Positions 17,567-25,382 of a stretch of 64,000 bases of DNA are shown piece after piece. A program made the translations under genes and the position numbers. The notes under the pieces are model-generated. The model made no database searches. It was not told where the DNA came from and saw only the letters and a program-made list of their open reading frames with translations. Source of the DNA: Thermoguttaceae bacterium (GTDB lineage Bacteria > Planctomycetota > Planctomycetia > Pirellulales > Thermoguttaceae). The first letter of the stretch is position 1. The number at the start of each line of letters is the position of its first letter. The stretch is from the NCBI GenBank assembly GCA_017408405.1, contig JAFQUP010000151.1, positions 50,224 to 114,223 on the forward strand. The letters run 5' to 3'.

Positions 17567-18439
17567 ATGGCATTCAATCCCTCAAACGTCCAAAACATTG
17601 AAAGACTCGTGCGCTCCGTCGTGAACGAAGTTTGGCGCAATCGCGGGACTGTGCCGAAATTCGCCGAAGGAAAAACATTTGAAAAACGATTGGAACCTTC
17701 TCAAACCGCGCGTTTTCCGTCCGCGGTTTCACTCAGGGACTCTTCGGCTGTTTCGTCCAAACCGGCTTCAGAACAGAATTCAGTTTCGAAAACTCCCAAG
17801 ACAATTTCGGAAACAGTTTTGGAAACGGCAGTACCTCAAAACAAACGCCTGAAATCAGAAGATCTTCTTCTCGACAAACAGGTCGTGACACTTCGCGACG
17901 TGGAACATCTGCCTAAGATCGTGAGACGTCTTATCGTTCCTCAAACAGCCCTCTTAACGCCATCCGTCCGGGATGCGCTGGATGAACAAAATATTCGCCT
18001 GGCCCGCTACTCTCGGGAGTCCATCGAGTCGTTGAAGACGAACATGCCGCAGGAAAATTCTGGCCGTCTTCGTGCCGGTTCACTTGAGATTTACGCGCTT
18101 TTTACCCAATTCCACCCAGAAACCCTTTTCAGCAGCTGGTCAAAAGCAGGGTGGTCCCCCAACCTCCGTTCCGGATTCGTCTGTTTTGACGGAGTACGCG
18201 AATCCATCGCCAAAAATCAGACGCTTAGTGTTCTGTTCACCTCTAAAGTTGACGAAGCCCTTTGCCGTCTGAATCGGAACGAAAAAATCTTTGCCGTTTC
18301 CGCCTCAAGTCCTCACCGTATGTCAGATCAATGGAAAACCTTCCCTTTGATTAACACGATTATTGTGGAGCCTTCCCAATCCGGCATTTATCTGACGGGA
18401 CAAATCGTTCAGCGAGCAGCCGAATTATTTTACCTTTAA
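17567..18439 (+). CDS. Unknown BMC-associated protein with encapsulation-like N-terminus
   Basis: 290 residues, function not recognised. Residues 5-25 ('VQNIERLVRSVVNEVWRN') form an amphipathic helix like those of PduL and PduP here. A Ser/Thr/Lys-rich linker follows to about residue 100. Residues 105-150 ('TLRDVEHLPKIVRRLIVP', 'TPSVRDALDEQNIRLAR') resemble the helix motif ending 'ITPLARD' seen at the edges of several Eut/BMC enzymes. The C-terminal part (about 185-290) ends with a pattern reminiscent of RpiB-type sugar isomerases ('LCRLNRNEKIFAVSA', 'NTIIVEPSQSG'). It lies between two BMC-P genes in the operon, so it is probably cargo or an assembly factor. The fold comments are weak inference. 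Confidence 0.75.
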   Translation: MAFNPSNVQNIERLVRSVVNEVWRNRGTVPKFAEGKTFEKRLEPSQTARFPSAVSLRDSSAVSSKPASEQNSVSKTPKTISETVLETAVPQNKRLKSEDLLLDKQVVTLRDVEHLPKIVRRLIVPQTALLTPSVRDALDEQNIRLARYSRESIESLKTNMPQENSGRLRAGSLEIYALFTQFHPETLFSSWSKAGWSPNLRSGFVCFDGVRESIAKNQTLSVLFTSKVDEALCRLNRNEKIFAVSASSPHRMSDQWKTFPLINTIIVEPSQSGIYLTGQIVQRAAELFYL

Positions 18440-18462
18440 TTCCCTCAGCACTCAAAAGACTC

Positions 18463-18777
18463 ATGAAACTGGCAAAAATCATTGGAACAGTCACTCTGTC
18501 CAAAGCGCATCCGACGATGGAGGGTGCCGCGTTCAAATTGGCGGTTCCGCTTCAGGCGGCGGAGCTGGAAAAAATCAAAGACCTTTCCCTAAACGAAAAT
18601 CCGGGAAATTCCGACATAACGAGTGAGGAGTTTGTCGTTTATGATTCGATAGGCGCGACGGAAGGGCAGTTTGTCGGAGTTGGCGAGGGACGTGAAGCGG
18701 TTAATCCTTTTTATCCGGAATACAAACCGGTGGATGCCTACTGCGCGTTAATCCTGGACAAAATTTACCTGGATTAA
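18463..18777 (+). CDS. BMC-P shell vertex protein 3
   Basis: A 104-residue EutN/CcmL family member: 'MKLAKIIGTVTLSKAHPTMEG' across its first 21 positions, then 'VVYDSIGATEGQFVGVGEGREA' and a C-terminal 'YCALILDKIYLD'. A ~15-residue acidic insertion ('LNENPGNSDITSEE') sits between the first strands and the signature loop, which distinguishes it from the other two pentamers. The gene starts 23 bp after the unknown protein. A longer gap of 172 bp separates it from the aldolase. Confidence 0.93.
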   Translation: MKLAKIIGTVTLSKAHPTMEGAAFKLAVPLQAAELEKIKDLSLNENPGNSDITSEEFVVYDSIGATEGQFVGVGEGREAVNPFYPEYKPVDAYCALILDKIYLD

Positions 18778-18949
18778 ATCAGATCGTGAATATTCGCGGT
18801 TTCATTTTAAGAGTTCGTTTTTTCCTCGTGAGGCTTTGAAAAACCTCCTGCCATAAAGTTGGCCGCCTCGGAAAATGAGACGCGTTACGAATTACCAATA
18901 AACAAAAATTCAACATATTTTACCATTTTTTAATTAAAGGAATTGACCC

Positions 18950-19777
18950 ATGCGGAATCTTTACCAAGTCAAGCAGGACATCTGCGCGATTGGCGATCGT
19001 CTGTACAAACGGGGATACGCCGCAGGAAATGACGGAAACATCAGCTTCCGAATCAGTGAAAATGAAGTTGTCTGTACTCCGACAATGATTTCCAAAGGTT
19101 TCATGACCCCCGACGATTTGTGCATCGTGGACATGAATGGCAACCAGCTCGCCGGCAAACGCAAGGCGACGAGTGAAATTCGTCTTCATCTGACGATCAT
19201 GAAGGAACGTCCGGAAGTGAAATCGGTAGTTCACTGCCATCCGCCGTTCGCGACTGCCTTTGGCATGGCTCGTGAACCGATTCCGCCATGCGCTCTTCCG
19301 GAGATTGAAATTCATCTGGGAGAAGTCCCGATTGCGAAATACGCTATTCCTGGCGGTCAGGAATTCGCGGACACTGTTCTTCAGTTTGTCCACAAAACCA
19401 AAGTCGTCGTTCTGGCCAATCACGGAACCGTGAGTTGGGGAGAAAATCCGGAACAGGCTTACTGGTACACGGAAATGCTTGACGCTTACTGCCACATGCT
19501 GATTTTGGCCAAAACAATCGGTAATGTCGGTTATTTCACGAAAGAAGAGGAAGAAGAGCTGCTTGCCCTGAAAAAGAAGTGGGGTATCGATGATCCGCGT
19601 TTCGCGATGAAAGACTGCGATATGTGCTCAAACGATGTTTTCCGCGACAGCTGGAAAGAGGCTGGTCTCGCGCACCGCGGTTTCAACCCGCCATCCTTTA
19701 AGGAGGAAAAAGCGGATGATCAGGAGGCTCTTATCGCCGAAATTACCAAGCGCGTAGTTGAAGCCCTCCAGAGATAA
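18950..19777 (+). CDS. Class II aldolase (L-fuculose-1-phosphate type) with C-terminal encapsulation helix
   Basis: 275 residues. The class II aldolase/adducin domain occupies about 1-215, with 'GNDGNISFRI', the substrate Glu in 'ATSEIRLH', zinc-binding 'VVHCHPPFATAF', and a third histidine in 'VVLANHGTVSWG'. The usual FucA is about 215 residues. The extra ~60 residues contain two Cys ('CDMCSNDVF') and end in an amphipathic helix ('EALIAEITKRVVEALQR') that looks like a C-terminal encapsulation peptide. It cleaves fuculose- or rhamnulose-1-phosphate to DHAP and lactaldehyde, feeding the PduP homologue within the compartment. AAAGGA precedes the ATG. It is the last gene of the BMC operon. Confidence 0.93.
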   Translation: MRNLYQVKQDICAIGDRLYKRGYAAGNDGNISFRISENEVVCTPTMISKGFMTPDDLCIVDMNGNQLAGKRKATSEIRLHLTIMKERPEVKSVVHCHPPFATAFGMAREPIPPCALPEIEIHLGEVPIAKYAIPGGQEFADTVLQFVHKTKVVVLANHGTVSWGENPEQAYWYTEMLDAYCHMLILAKTIGNVGYFTKEEEEELLALKKKWGIDDPRFAMKDCDMCSNDVFRDSWKEAGLAHRGFNPPSFKEEKADDQEALIAEITKRVVEALQR

Positions 19778-19803
19778 AACGATTTCCAATTCTAATTAAA
19801 TTG

Positions 19804-19832
19804 AACCGTCAGAACTTCTGGCGGTTTTTCTT
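19804..19832 (+). terminator. Rho-independent terminator of the BMC operon
   Basis: A stem CCGTCAG / CTGGCGG (one G-U pair) with an AACTT loop, extended by A-T pairs and followed by TTTTTCTTT. It lies 27 bp after the aldolase stop codon. Confidence 0.85.
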
Positions 19833-20030
19833 TAAATAGGCGATTCGGCATGATTTTCCAGGGACGCGTTTGGTAAAGTCTTTGAAAAAATTGATTCTGT
19901 TTACTCTCCCTTGACCTGAACAATTCGCTCCTTCATGAAATATTTTTTCAATAGCTAATTCTCCGTGTTTTAATTATCCAGTTTTGGCCTCCAATATTTA
20001 GTCTCTATTTTGAAGATTCCATTTAAAACA

Positions 20031-20059
20031 TAAAACGCCTCTGGAAACGATCAGAGGCG
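20031..20059 (-). terminator. Rho-independent terminator of the lipoprotein gene
   Basis: Read on the minus strand, a perfect 8-bp stem CGCCTCTG / CAGAGGCG with an eight-base loop is followed by TTTTATGTTTT. It lies about 140 bp downstream of the lipoprotein stop, leaving an unusually long structured 3' region. Confidence 0.75.
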
Positions 20060-20195
20060 CGTCATGAAGAAAACCGTTGGTTTTCAAGAGGGATTTGAAC
20101 CGGGAAATCCCGTTGGCCGGGACCTCCCTTCGGTATTTTTCATGAATCCGACCTGACATTCCCGGTTCAGGCCAGAAGAGTAAGTCTTAAGACTT
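20060..20195 (-). other. Structured 3' untranslated region between lipoprotein stop and terminator
   Basis: On the minus strand this segment has several stems: GAAAACC-AAC-GGTTTTC (20068-20084) and TCCCG-GCCAA-CGGGA near 20112-20126, the latter able to compete with CGGG-ATTT-CCCG. It contains GGTTCAAATCCC, which resembles a tRNA T-loop, but the flanking bases do not form a T-stem or acceptor stem. It could be a stable 3' UTR or a small RNA. No ORF. Confidence 0.4.
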
Positions 20196-20768
20196 TCAGT
20201 TATTGGCGGTATCGCCCGAGACTACGTTTCCTGCGCGGTGGAGATGGTCCATATCGATTTTGATAACTTCCATCTTTTCTTCGCTCTTCACCGTATACGG
20301 AACCGGCCAACCATTGCGAACCACTTCCGTATAATACACTTTGCAGACCCAATGCGAATGATGGAGCTGGCAGGGACCGGCAAGCGGAATATGACGTACC
20401 GGGTCAACGATGTCCTGAACCTTTTCTTTCACGATAATTACGTCATTATACTGAACTTCGTAAAGTCCCGGCCAGTTTCCGCTAACATTATGGATCTCAT
20501 GGAACTTACGCATAATCTGATCATCACTCGGAGCATCCTCCGCGACATGGGGACGGCCTGCCGGAATCGGATCCAGAATTTTCATTTCAGAATAACGTTC
20601 TTCAGCCGCTTTGTCTTCTTCCTTATTCTGGAAATAAGGAGAAACCGGAACTGGAACAGACAGAAGACCAAGGTGAGGACCAACCGTGCAGAAAGCACAA
20701 CCGCTGGCGGTAATCAAAACTGCCGAAACGGCAGCGAGAAACATTCCCTTCAAACTTGTTTTCAACAT
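20196..20768 (-). CDS. Planctomycete-type lipoprotein of unknown function
   Basis: 190 residues from the ATG at 20768, chosen because GGGAG lies directly upstream and a lipoprotein signal follows: hydrophobic 'FLAAVSAVLI' then lipobox 'TASGC' (Cys about residue 25). The open frame reaches 20849 but the extra residues do not resemble a signal. The mature part has 'NWPGLYEVQYNDVIIVKEKV' and a Cys-His-rich centre 'PCQLHHSHWVCKVYYTE'. It is probably anchored in a membrane and faces the periplasm. Similar sequences are, from memory, typical of planctomycetes, with no known function. Confidence 0.8.
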   Translation of the reverse strand: MLKTSLKGMFLAAVSAVLITASGCAFCTVGPHLGLLSVPVPVSPYFQNKEEDKAAEERYSEMKILDPIPAGRPHVAEDAPSDDQIMRKFHEIHNVSGNWPGLYEVQYNDVIIVKEKVQDIVDPVRHIPLAGPCQLHHSHWVCKVYYTEVVRNGWPVPYTVKSEEKMEVIKIDMDHLHRAGNVVSGDTANN

Positions 20769-20799
20769 GACTCCCTCTCTATATTTGAATATTTGACCT

Positions 20800-20824
20800 G
20801 GACAAAAACTGTTATTTTCTGTCC
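20800..20824. promoter_or_regulatory. Inverted repeat upstream of the lipoprotein gene
   Basis: GGACA-AAAA ... TTTT-C-TGTCC forms an interrupted inverted repeat of nine to ten base pairs, 32 bp upstream of the lipoprotein ATG. It could be an operator or a 5' UTR hairpin. From 20825 to 21062 nothing else was recognised. Confidence 0.4.
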
Positions 20825-21062
20825 AAATGGTAATTTCTTCAGGATACATCAGTTTTATCGTCTACTTTCCTGTTAAAACTTGCGGTTTTTTCTGGTTATA
20901 TCAATAAAATTCCTGAAAATTTTTTCCAGTAAAAAAAGACAGGCAAAATAGCAAATACAGAGAAAATGTCTATTCCAGATTTCAGAGATTAAAACGTTTC
21001 AGAAATAAAAATTTCCAGCACAAACGCGTTTAGCCTTAAAGTAATTTCCCATTAGCCTCTGA

Positions 21063-21093
21063 ACGGCCCTGAAACATTTAGTTCCAGAGCCGT
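21063..21093 (-). terminator. Stem-loop downstream of uxaC
   Basis: On the minus strand ACGGCTCTG pairs with CAGGGCCGT (one G-U pair) around a 13-base loop, 15 bp after the uxaC stop. The U-tract is missing on this strand, so termination is only inferred from position. Confidence 0.5.
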
Positions 21094-21107
21094 TTCCCGA
21101 GAAAAAA

Positions 21108-22574
21108 TCAGAAGTTGAAGTATCCGCGCGCATTACGGTAGCTGACATCCGCCACTAACGCTCCGAGAAGTTTCACGTCATTAGGAAGGATTCCTTTCTT
21201 TACGTCATTTCCCAGAAGATTACAGAGGATTCTGCGGAAATACTCGTGGCGAGTATAGGAGAGAAATGACCTGCTGTCCGTCAACATTCCGACAAAACGC
21301 CGCAGGAGTCCCAGCGCGGAGAGAACATTCATCTGCGTTTCCATTCCGTCTTTCTGATCCAGGAACCACCAGCCGGAGCCGAATTGGATTTTACCGGCAG
21401 TAATTCCGTCCTGGAAATTCCCCAACATCGTGCCAACGAGGTGATTATAGATTGGATTCAAATTATACAGAATGGTTTTCGTGAGTTTATCCTCACGTTC
21501 CAAAGCATCGAGAAATCTCGACATTGCCAAAGCGGCATCCCCGTCTCCGATGGAATCAAACCCGGTATCAGGTCCGAGAGCTTTGAATTTTCGCGTATTA
21601 TTATTCCGCATGGCGCCGAAATGGAACTGCTGTGTCCATCCGAATTCATGATTCAATCTTCCCAATTCAAAAAGGACACGCCATTGAAAAGCGTTTACTT
21701 CAGCTGGTTCCAACTGAATCGTACGGTCCGCGAACAGTTTTTGAAGGATTCTGTTTGCGCCGCAGCGTTCAAATTCCGGCTTCAGGTTGCCTGCCAGATC
21801 CAATTCACAGAGCGGGAAAAGCCCTAAGCCATGATCAGAGAGTCGGCAGCCGCACGCGTTAAAGAAAACGTAACGGTCACGCAGAGCCTCAATCAGCGCG
21901 TCAAAATCACGAATACTTTTCCCGGTAACGTTTTCCAGCTGTTCCAGCCACGGGAAAAAGACCTCAGGCCGATCAACCGCCATTGCTTTGTCAGGCCTAA
22001 AAGTGGGAAGTACGCGCGGCGTAAATTTACCGGCAGCATTATCTTCCGCGATTTTTTTGTGGAATTCGAGAGAATCGACCGGATCGTCCGTCGTGCAGAC
22101 CGTCTCAACATTCATTTGTTCCATGATCCCGCGAGCGGAAAACTCCGGCGCGGAAAGCATCGCGGCACAATCACTCCAAATGGAATCGGCCGTTTGAGGA
22201 GACAAAAGTCTGTCATTGATTCCAAAAGGACGATTCAATTCCAGATGCGTCCAATGATAGAGCGGATTCCGCAGCGTATACGGCACCGTTTCAGCCCATT
22301 TATCATACTTTTCTCTGTCAGAGGCATCCCCGGTGCAGAAACGTTCCGCCACGCCGTTACTCCTCATGGCCCGCCATTTATAGTGATCTCCATAGAGCCA
22401 AATTTGGGCAAGATTTTCGTATGTTTTGTTTTCCGCAACTTCTCCAGGCGGTAAATGGCAGTGATAGTCGATAATCGGCAGTCCTTTCGCGTACTCATGA
22501 TAAAGTACGCGGGCCATTTCCGTTTCAAGCAGGAAATCTTCATGAATAAACGGGGTTTTGAGTCTTTCAGTCAT
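21108..22574 (-). CDS. uxaC: Glucuronate/galacturonate isomerase
   Basis: 488 residues from the ATG at 22574. An in-frame ATG at 22610 lies upstream, but the family normally begins 'TPF(I/M)(H/T)EDFLL'. Strong matches to UxaC are 'IDYHCHLPPGEVAENKTYEN', 'GDHYKWRAMRSNGVAERFC', 'GNPLYHWTHLELNRPFGI' and the C-terminal 'DSRSFLSYTRHEYFRRILC'. It interconverts D-glucuronate with fructuronate and galacturonate with tagaturonate in the cytoplasm. No other uronate genes (uxaA/B, uxuA/B, kdgK) are nearby, so the rest of the pathway must be elsewhere. Confidence 0.97.
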   Translation of the reverse strand: MTERLKTPFIHEDFLLETEMARVLYHEYAKGLPIIDYHCHLPPGEVAENKTYENLAQIWLYGDHYKWRAMRSNGVAERFCTGDASDREKYDKWAETVPYTLRNPLYHWTHLELNRPFGINDRLLSPQTADSIWSDCAAMLSAPEFSARGIMEQMNVETVCTTDDPVDSLEFHKKIAEDNAAGKFTPRVLPTFRPDKAMAVDRPEVFFPWLEQLENVTGKSIRDFDALIEALRDRYVFFNACGCRLSDHGLGLFPLCELDLAGNLKPEFERCGANRILQKLFADRTIQLEPAEVNAFQWRVLFELGRLNHEFGWTQQFHFGAMRNNNTRKFKALGPDTGFDSIGDGDAALAMSRFLDALEREDKLTKTILYNLNPIYNHLVGTMLGNFQDGITAGKIQFGSGWWFLDQKDGMETQMNVLSALGLLRRFVGMLTDSRSFLSYTRHEYFRRILCNLLGNDVKKGILPNDVKLLGALVADVSYRNARGYFNF

Positions 22575-22773
22575 GTCCGTGATTTTAGTAAAAAAGTTTA
22601 AGAAATCCAAAAATAAATCTTTCTCCGAATTATATCACGCCGTGAAAAAAAAACAAGAATCACCTTGACATGAAGAGAAAAAAAAGGAGAAAAATAAAAA
22701 ATTTCACTCGCGAGTCTTTCAGCGTCCCCGAAAGTCAAAACCATTTTCTTTCTTCTTCTGAAATTTTTTTCGT

Positions 22774-22935
22774 GGGTTTTCCTCACACGTTCTTTTCAGC
22801 GCGAAAAGTGACGCGCTTTGAAATTTCGCGAAATATCGCGAATTCCACGAATTCTGAAATAGTCGGGACTTTCAGGAATAGAGTCCCAAAGTAGAATTAT
22901 CCATTTTCCGGAATTGATTTTTTGGAAATTCTTCC
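22774..22935. repeat. Dispersed ~160-bp element, copy 2 (degenerate)
   Basis: It aligns with the copy at 23038: the left part ends 'CGCTTTGAAATTTCGCG' where the other has 'TGTTTTGAATTTCCGCG', both have 'GGGACTTTCAG' in the middle, and the right end 'TTCCGGAATTGATTTTTTGG' matches other copies. The left terminus is decayed. It lies upstream of uxaC. The stretch 22575-22773 holds only AT-rich sequence. Confidence 0.55.
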
Positions 22936-23037
22936 AGTATTTACCAAGTATTTTCAAAAAATTTTTTCCCACTCCTTGCGAAAAAAACAAAAATCCGTTA
23001 AGATAAAAGAATGATCGAGAGATCCTGAATTTTAACA

Positions 23038-23202
23038 GGGACCTTCCCTAAACTTTTTTTCGATGAGAAAAATGAAAGTGTTTTGAATTTCCGCGAGACG
23101 TTACGAGTTCCATGGATTTGGGAAGACAGGGGACTTTCAGTTACGCGAGTGAAAACAAAAAATCTATTTTTCCGGCAATTGAGTTTTGAGAAGTTCCTTA
23201 AA
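23038..23202. repeat. Dispersed ~160-bp element, copy 3
   Basis: Left end GGGACCTTCCCTAAAC. The right end, read in reverse complement, is AAGGAACTTCTCAAAACTC, so the termini are imperfect inverted repeats. The centre contains 'TGTTTTGAATTTCCGCGAG' as in the copy at 46394. It lies 28 bp upstream of the Tat-exported protein gene and 103 bp from copy 2. Confidence 0.65.
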
Positions 23203-23230
23203 CCGTATTCTTTAATTTAAGGAGAACCCA

Positions 23231-24217
23231 ATGTTTACCCGTCGCAGTTTCATGCAGACCTCCGCTGCTTTTTTAGCTGGAGCCTCACTTTCCAATTACG
23301 TCACGGCCTCCGAAAAAGAAGGAAACATGATTTGGGCGAATATGCTCAATCTTGGGCATAATATGTGGGGCGACACGCCGCGCGCGTATACTCCGTGTTC
23401 AGACAAACTGATCTGTCAGGATGACGTTTGGGAAAAAGTCACCAATCGCATGGCGGAAGCCAAACTGAATATGGTTCTGATCGACCTCGGTGAAGGGATT
23501 CAGTACCAGAGTCATCCGGAGCTGGCGATTGAGGGGTCATGGAGTATTGAAAAGCTCCGTAAGGAATTGACCCGTCTACGCGGTATGGGATTGGAACCGA
23601 TTCCCAAACTGAACTTTTCCGCCTGCCATGACACTTGGCTTGGCGAATACTCCAGAATGGTCTCTACCCAAAAATACTATTCCGTCTGCGAAGACCTGAT
23701 TAAAGAAGTATGCGAAATTTTTGACCATCCGCGTTTCTTCCACCTCGGTTACGATGAGGAAACGGCCGGCCACCAGGCAACATACGATTATGTCGTGATT
23801 CGTCAGGGTGAACTTTGGTGGCATGACTTCCTCTTCTTCGTCAAAACGGTTGACAATCAGAATGTTCGTCCCTGGATCTGGTCAGACTTCTGCTGGAAAC
23901 ATAAGGAAGAATTCATGAAACGGATGCCGAAGCATGTGCTTCAAAGCAACTGGTACTACGGAGAAGGTTTTGAGCCGGATAAATCGGTTTACGTTCAGAC
24001 CTACCTTGATTTGGACAAAGCGGGATTTGATCAGGTCCCGACGGGATCCAATTGGGCCAATGACGTGAACTTCGGAAGAACTGTGGAATTTTGCAAAAAG
24101 AATATCTCCAAAGAACATCTTTGCGGTTTTCTGCAGACGCCATGGAAATCAACCATTGCCGCCAGCCTGGATCATCATTATCGCGCGATTGAGCAGATTG
24201 AGGCCGTGAAGTATTGA
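23231..24217 (+). CDS. Tat-exported TIM-barrel protein, GH20-like
   Basis: 328 residues with a twin-arginine signal ('TRRSFMQTSAAFLAGA') cleaved near 'VTASEK'. The mature part reads as a short (beta/alpha)-barrel: 'MVLIDLGEGIQYQSHPELAI', 'GLEPIPKLNFSACHDTW', 'FFHLGYDEETAGH', 'PWIWSDFCW', 'LQSNWYYGEG'. The Asp-Glu pair in 'LGYDEE' sits where GH20-type hexosaminidases place their catalytic residues, but the protein is shorter than GH20 enzymes. A carbohydrate-active role is inferred, not shown. AAGGAGA precedes the ATG, and the gene stands alone. Confidence 0.75.
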   Translation: MFTRRSFMQTSAAFLAGASLSNYVTASEKEGNMIWANMLNLGHNMWGDTPRAYTPCSDKLICQDDVWEKVTNRMAEAKLNMVLIDLGEGIQYQSHPELAIEGSWSIEKLRKELTRLRGMGLEPIPKLNFSACHDTWLGEYSRMVSTQKYYSVCEDLIKEVCEIFDHPRFFHLGYDEETAGHQATYDYVVIRQGELWWHDFLFFVKTVDNQNVRPWIWSDFCWKHKEEFMKRMPKHVLQSNWYYGEGFEPDKSVYVQTYLDLDKAGFDQVPTGSNWANDVNFGRTVEFCKKNISKEHLCGFLQTPWKSTIAASLDHHYRAIEQIEAVKY

Positions 24218-24304
24218 ACCATTTCCGCGGCAGGCAACACGCCTGCCGCTCCTTTTCTTTTCAAGATAAAAATCTGACCGGAACCAAAATTCACCGCGGT
24301 ATTT

Positions 24305-25270
24305 CTATCCCGGCAACTGACGCCGAAGAATACCGACCAGCTCACCGCGAATATTTTTGAGAACCGCGAATGGTACGTCTTTCGTAAACATTTCTTCCAT
24401 CGCTTCATTAAATGAGATTGAGACCGGCAAAATCAGCAGTTTCTGAACCGGAATCGGCTGTTCCGGCGGCGTAAGAAGAAGGTCGCTAAAAAAATAAAAT
24501 CCATCAGGCTGGTACTTTTTTGAAGCACTTGGAGTATCCTGCGTCAAAATCCAGTTCATTCCCGCTCTGCGCGCGGCCTGAAGCATTTCTTCTCGCGACA
24601 TTTTTTCATGGATAAAGGGGAATTTTTTCAAAGGAACAGTCATTTCCTCCAACGAACACGACTGACATCGAAAAATCTTTTCGGCAATTGACTGCTGTGT
24701 CGGCCGCCAAAGCCCAGCGTTTTTCCCCTCGCCAAAGACATGACTGAGTTCCGTATCGGTCATTTGGAGAAGATACTGACGATTCTTTTCTCCCACCAAA
24801 CGGGCAATCAAACTATTCAACCCGCTGAGAAAAAGACTAATAGGCAGAAAAAAATAAACAAAAAACTTCAGGAGCGGAGAACATATCTTCATCAGCCGCG
24901 TTGGAGCCATCAGAAAAATACTCTTCGGAAGAAGCTCGCCGTAAATAAAAACGATCGGCGTCACGACCAAAGTCGAAATTAACGCGGCGGAGGAATTAGG
25001 GAAAAGTATCTGAACCAGAAGCACAGACCCGAACGAAACAAAATTATTCGCCAAATTATTCCCCAAAAGAACTGTCGCGATAAATATCGGCGGATGATTC
25101 GTCAACCAGATGAGAAATGAAGATCTCCAGCAGCCGCTAAGGCCATCAAGCACTGCCTTCGCGCGGGACATTCGGTAAAAACCAATTTCAGAACCGCTGA
25201 AAAAAAAACTGCACGCCAAACCAGATAAAAAAATCACGAGCGCGTAAATAAAGGCAGAAATATCATTCAT
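24305..25270 (-). CDS. CNNM-domain (DUF21) membrane protein, CorC/HlyC family
   Basis: 321 residues. The N-terminal CNNM/DUF21 region has about four hydrophobic segments and the hallmark 'FFFSGSEIGFYRMSRAK' near residue 25, followed by 'NNLANNFVSFGSVLLVQ' and 'YGELLPKSIF'. The C-terminal part (about 200-320) matches a divergent CBS-pair region ('VPLKKFPFIHEKMSREEM' through 'FAVLKNIRGELVGIL'). Relatives are linked to Mg2+ or cobalt transport. The CorC_HlyC C-terminal domain is missing, so it is shorter than typical members. It stands between a plus-strand gene and the GH50-like gene. Confidence 0.85.
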   Translation of the reverse strand: MNDISAFIYALVIFLSGLACSFFFSGSEIGFYRMSRAKAVLDGLSGCWRSSFLIWLTNHPPIFIATVLLGNNLANNFVSFGSVLLVQILFPNSSAALISTLVVTPIVFIYGELLPKSIFLMAPTRLMKICSPLLKFFVYFFLPISLFLSGLNSLIARLVGEKNRQYLLQMTDTELSHVFGEGKNAGLWRPTQQSIAEKIFRCQSCSLEEMTVPLKKFPFIHEKMSREEMLQAARRAGMNWILTQDTPSASKKYQPDGFYFFSDLLLTPPEQPIPVQKLLILPVSISFNEAMEEMFTKDVPFAVLKNIRGELVGILRRQLPG

Positions 25271-25382
25271 GGAAAATGAAAATCCTTAATTCATCCAATT
25301 CCATCATCCGTAATTTCGGCAAGAAACGTTTATCTCCTGCCGAATATCACGTTTTCTCAAAATAAAAAAGCTGCTTTCACGA

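Noticed and set aside
20060..20195. Possible tRNA on the minus strand, because of GGTTCAAATCCC
   Set aside because: The bases flanking the T-loop-like motif do not pair as a T-stem, and no acceptor or D-arm could be built.
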